Shown here: positions 6,740 through 7,007 of the stretch, piece by piece
How positions within the stretch are numbered: the stretch's first letter is position 1
Layout: the number at the start of each line of letters is the position of its first letter
Assembly (NCBI GenBank): GCA_011056825.1
Contig: DSBH01000013.1
Span: forward strand, 1 to 7,007
DNA: 7,007 nt
Reading direction: 5' to 3'
From: Deltaproteobacteria bacterium
GTDB taxonomy: Bacteria; Desulfobacterota; Syntrophia; Syntrophales; UBA2210
Program-made: the position numbers and the translations under genes
The notes under the pieces: generated by a model
Told to the model about the DNA's origin: nothing
The model's input: only the letters and a program-made list of their open reading frames with translations
The model's database searches: none

Positions 6740-7007
6740 GCGAGTGCTTCCGATATGTTCGTATTCGGCAATCTGCTTTAGTGAAACATCACGCATATCC
6801 TGACCCCGCCGCCACGCCTCGTACCATTCAAGCGTCTTATCCAGCGCGGTGTCCAGGTTCCAGCGGGGCTTCCATCCGAGGCGGGCCCGTGCCTTACTGC
6901 TGTCGAGCTTCAGGTAAAGGGTCTCGTGCGGGTGAAAGTTCGTATCCTGCTTCCACTCGAAATCAGAAATATTTTCCGCCATGCGGTCGACTATCCAGCG
7001 TACAGGA
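6737..7007 (-). CDS. rfbG: CDP-glucose 4,6-dehydratase, C-terminal part (cut by right window edge)
   Basis: This reading frame enters from the right edge and ends at a TAG at 6737-6739, showing about 89 residues. RfbG is a cytoplasmic extended-SDR enzyme that converts CDP-D-glucose to CDP-4-keto-6-deoxy-D-glucose with bound NAD+. The visible part matches the family's C-terminal tail: a PVRWIVDRMA stretch at the edge, then HETLYLKLDSSKARARLGW, KPRWNLDTALDKTLEWYEAW and a final DMRDVSLKQIAEYE. The Rossmann fold and catalytic YxxxK lie outside the window, so activity cannot be judged. The ATG at 6980-6982 is internal, because the frame stays open through to the edge. The next gene starts 10 nt after the stop, so the two are almost certainly co-transcribed. 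The tail resembles the CDP-glucose enzymes more than dTDP-glucose dehydratases (RmlB). That choice sets the nucleotide carrier for the whole pathway and is the main assumption in it. Confidence 0.85.
   Translation of the reverse strand, partial: PVRWIVDRMAENISDFEWKQDTNFHPHETLYLKLDSSKARARLGWKPRWNLDTALDKTLEWYEAWRRGQDMRDVSLKQIAEYEHIGSTR

Overview
The window is a single stretch of a surface-polysaccharide (O-antigen or capsule type) gene cluster. Every convincing gene lies on the minus strand, so transcription runs from the right edge to the left edge. Gene content (a CDP-hexose pathway plus a Wzx-type flippase) points to a Gram-negative bacterium. I cannot place it in a phylum from sequence alone; the moderate GC content and gene style would fit a (delta)proteobacterial relative, but that is a guess.

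In transcription order the layout is: (1) the C-terminal end of CDP-glucose 4,6-dehydratase (RfbG), cut by the right edge; (2) an RmlC/RfbC-like cupin sugar epimerase; (3) a zinc-binding NDP-sugar C-methyltransferase of the TcaB9/TylCIII type; (4) an RfbJ-like NAD(P)-dependent short-chain (extended SDR) sugar reductase/epimerase; (5) a second methyltransferase of the same architecture with a degenerate zinc site; (6) a CmcI-family (cephalosporin hydroxylase family) methyltransferase; (7) a Wzx-like polytopic flippase; (8) a GT2 glycosyltransferase that is interrupted by an apparent frameshift near position 111 and continues off the left edge.

Genes 1-6 are packed with 10 nt or less between them, including two ATGA overlaps, one TAATG junction and one 11-nt overlap. 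Genes 7 and 8 follow after 32 and 19 nt. No promoter, convincing terminator, RNA gene, mobile element, repeat array or CRISPR was found. There is no gene-free stretch longer than about 110 bases.

Read together, genes 1-4 look like a route from CDP-glucose to CDP-4-keto-6-deoxyhexose, then epimerisation, C-methylation next to the keto group and keto reduction, giving a C-methyl-branched 6-deoxyhexose. Genes 5 and 6 would add or modify further methyl groups. GT2 would transfer a sugar and Wzx would flip the lipid-linked unit. The pathway order and product are inference. The individual family assignments are well supported by motifs. I see no sign of a wholly new kind of system; the most notable points are the predicted branched sugar, the three different methyltransferases in a row and the broken glycosyltransferase.
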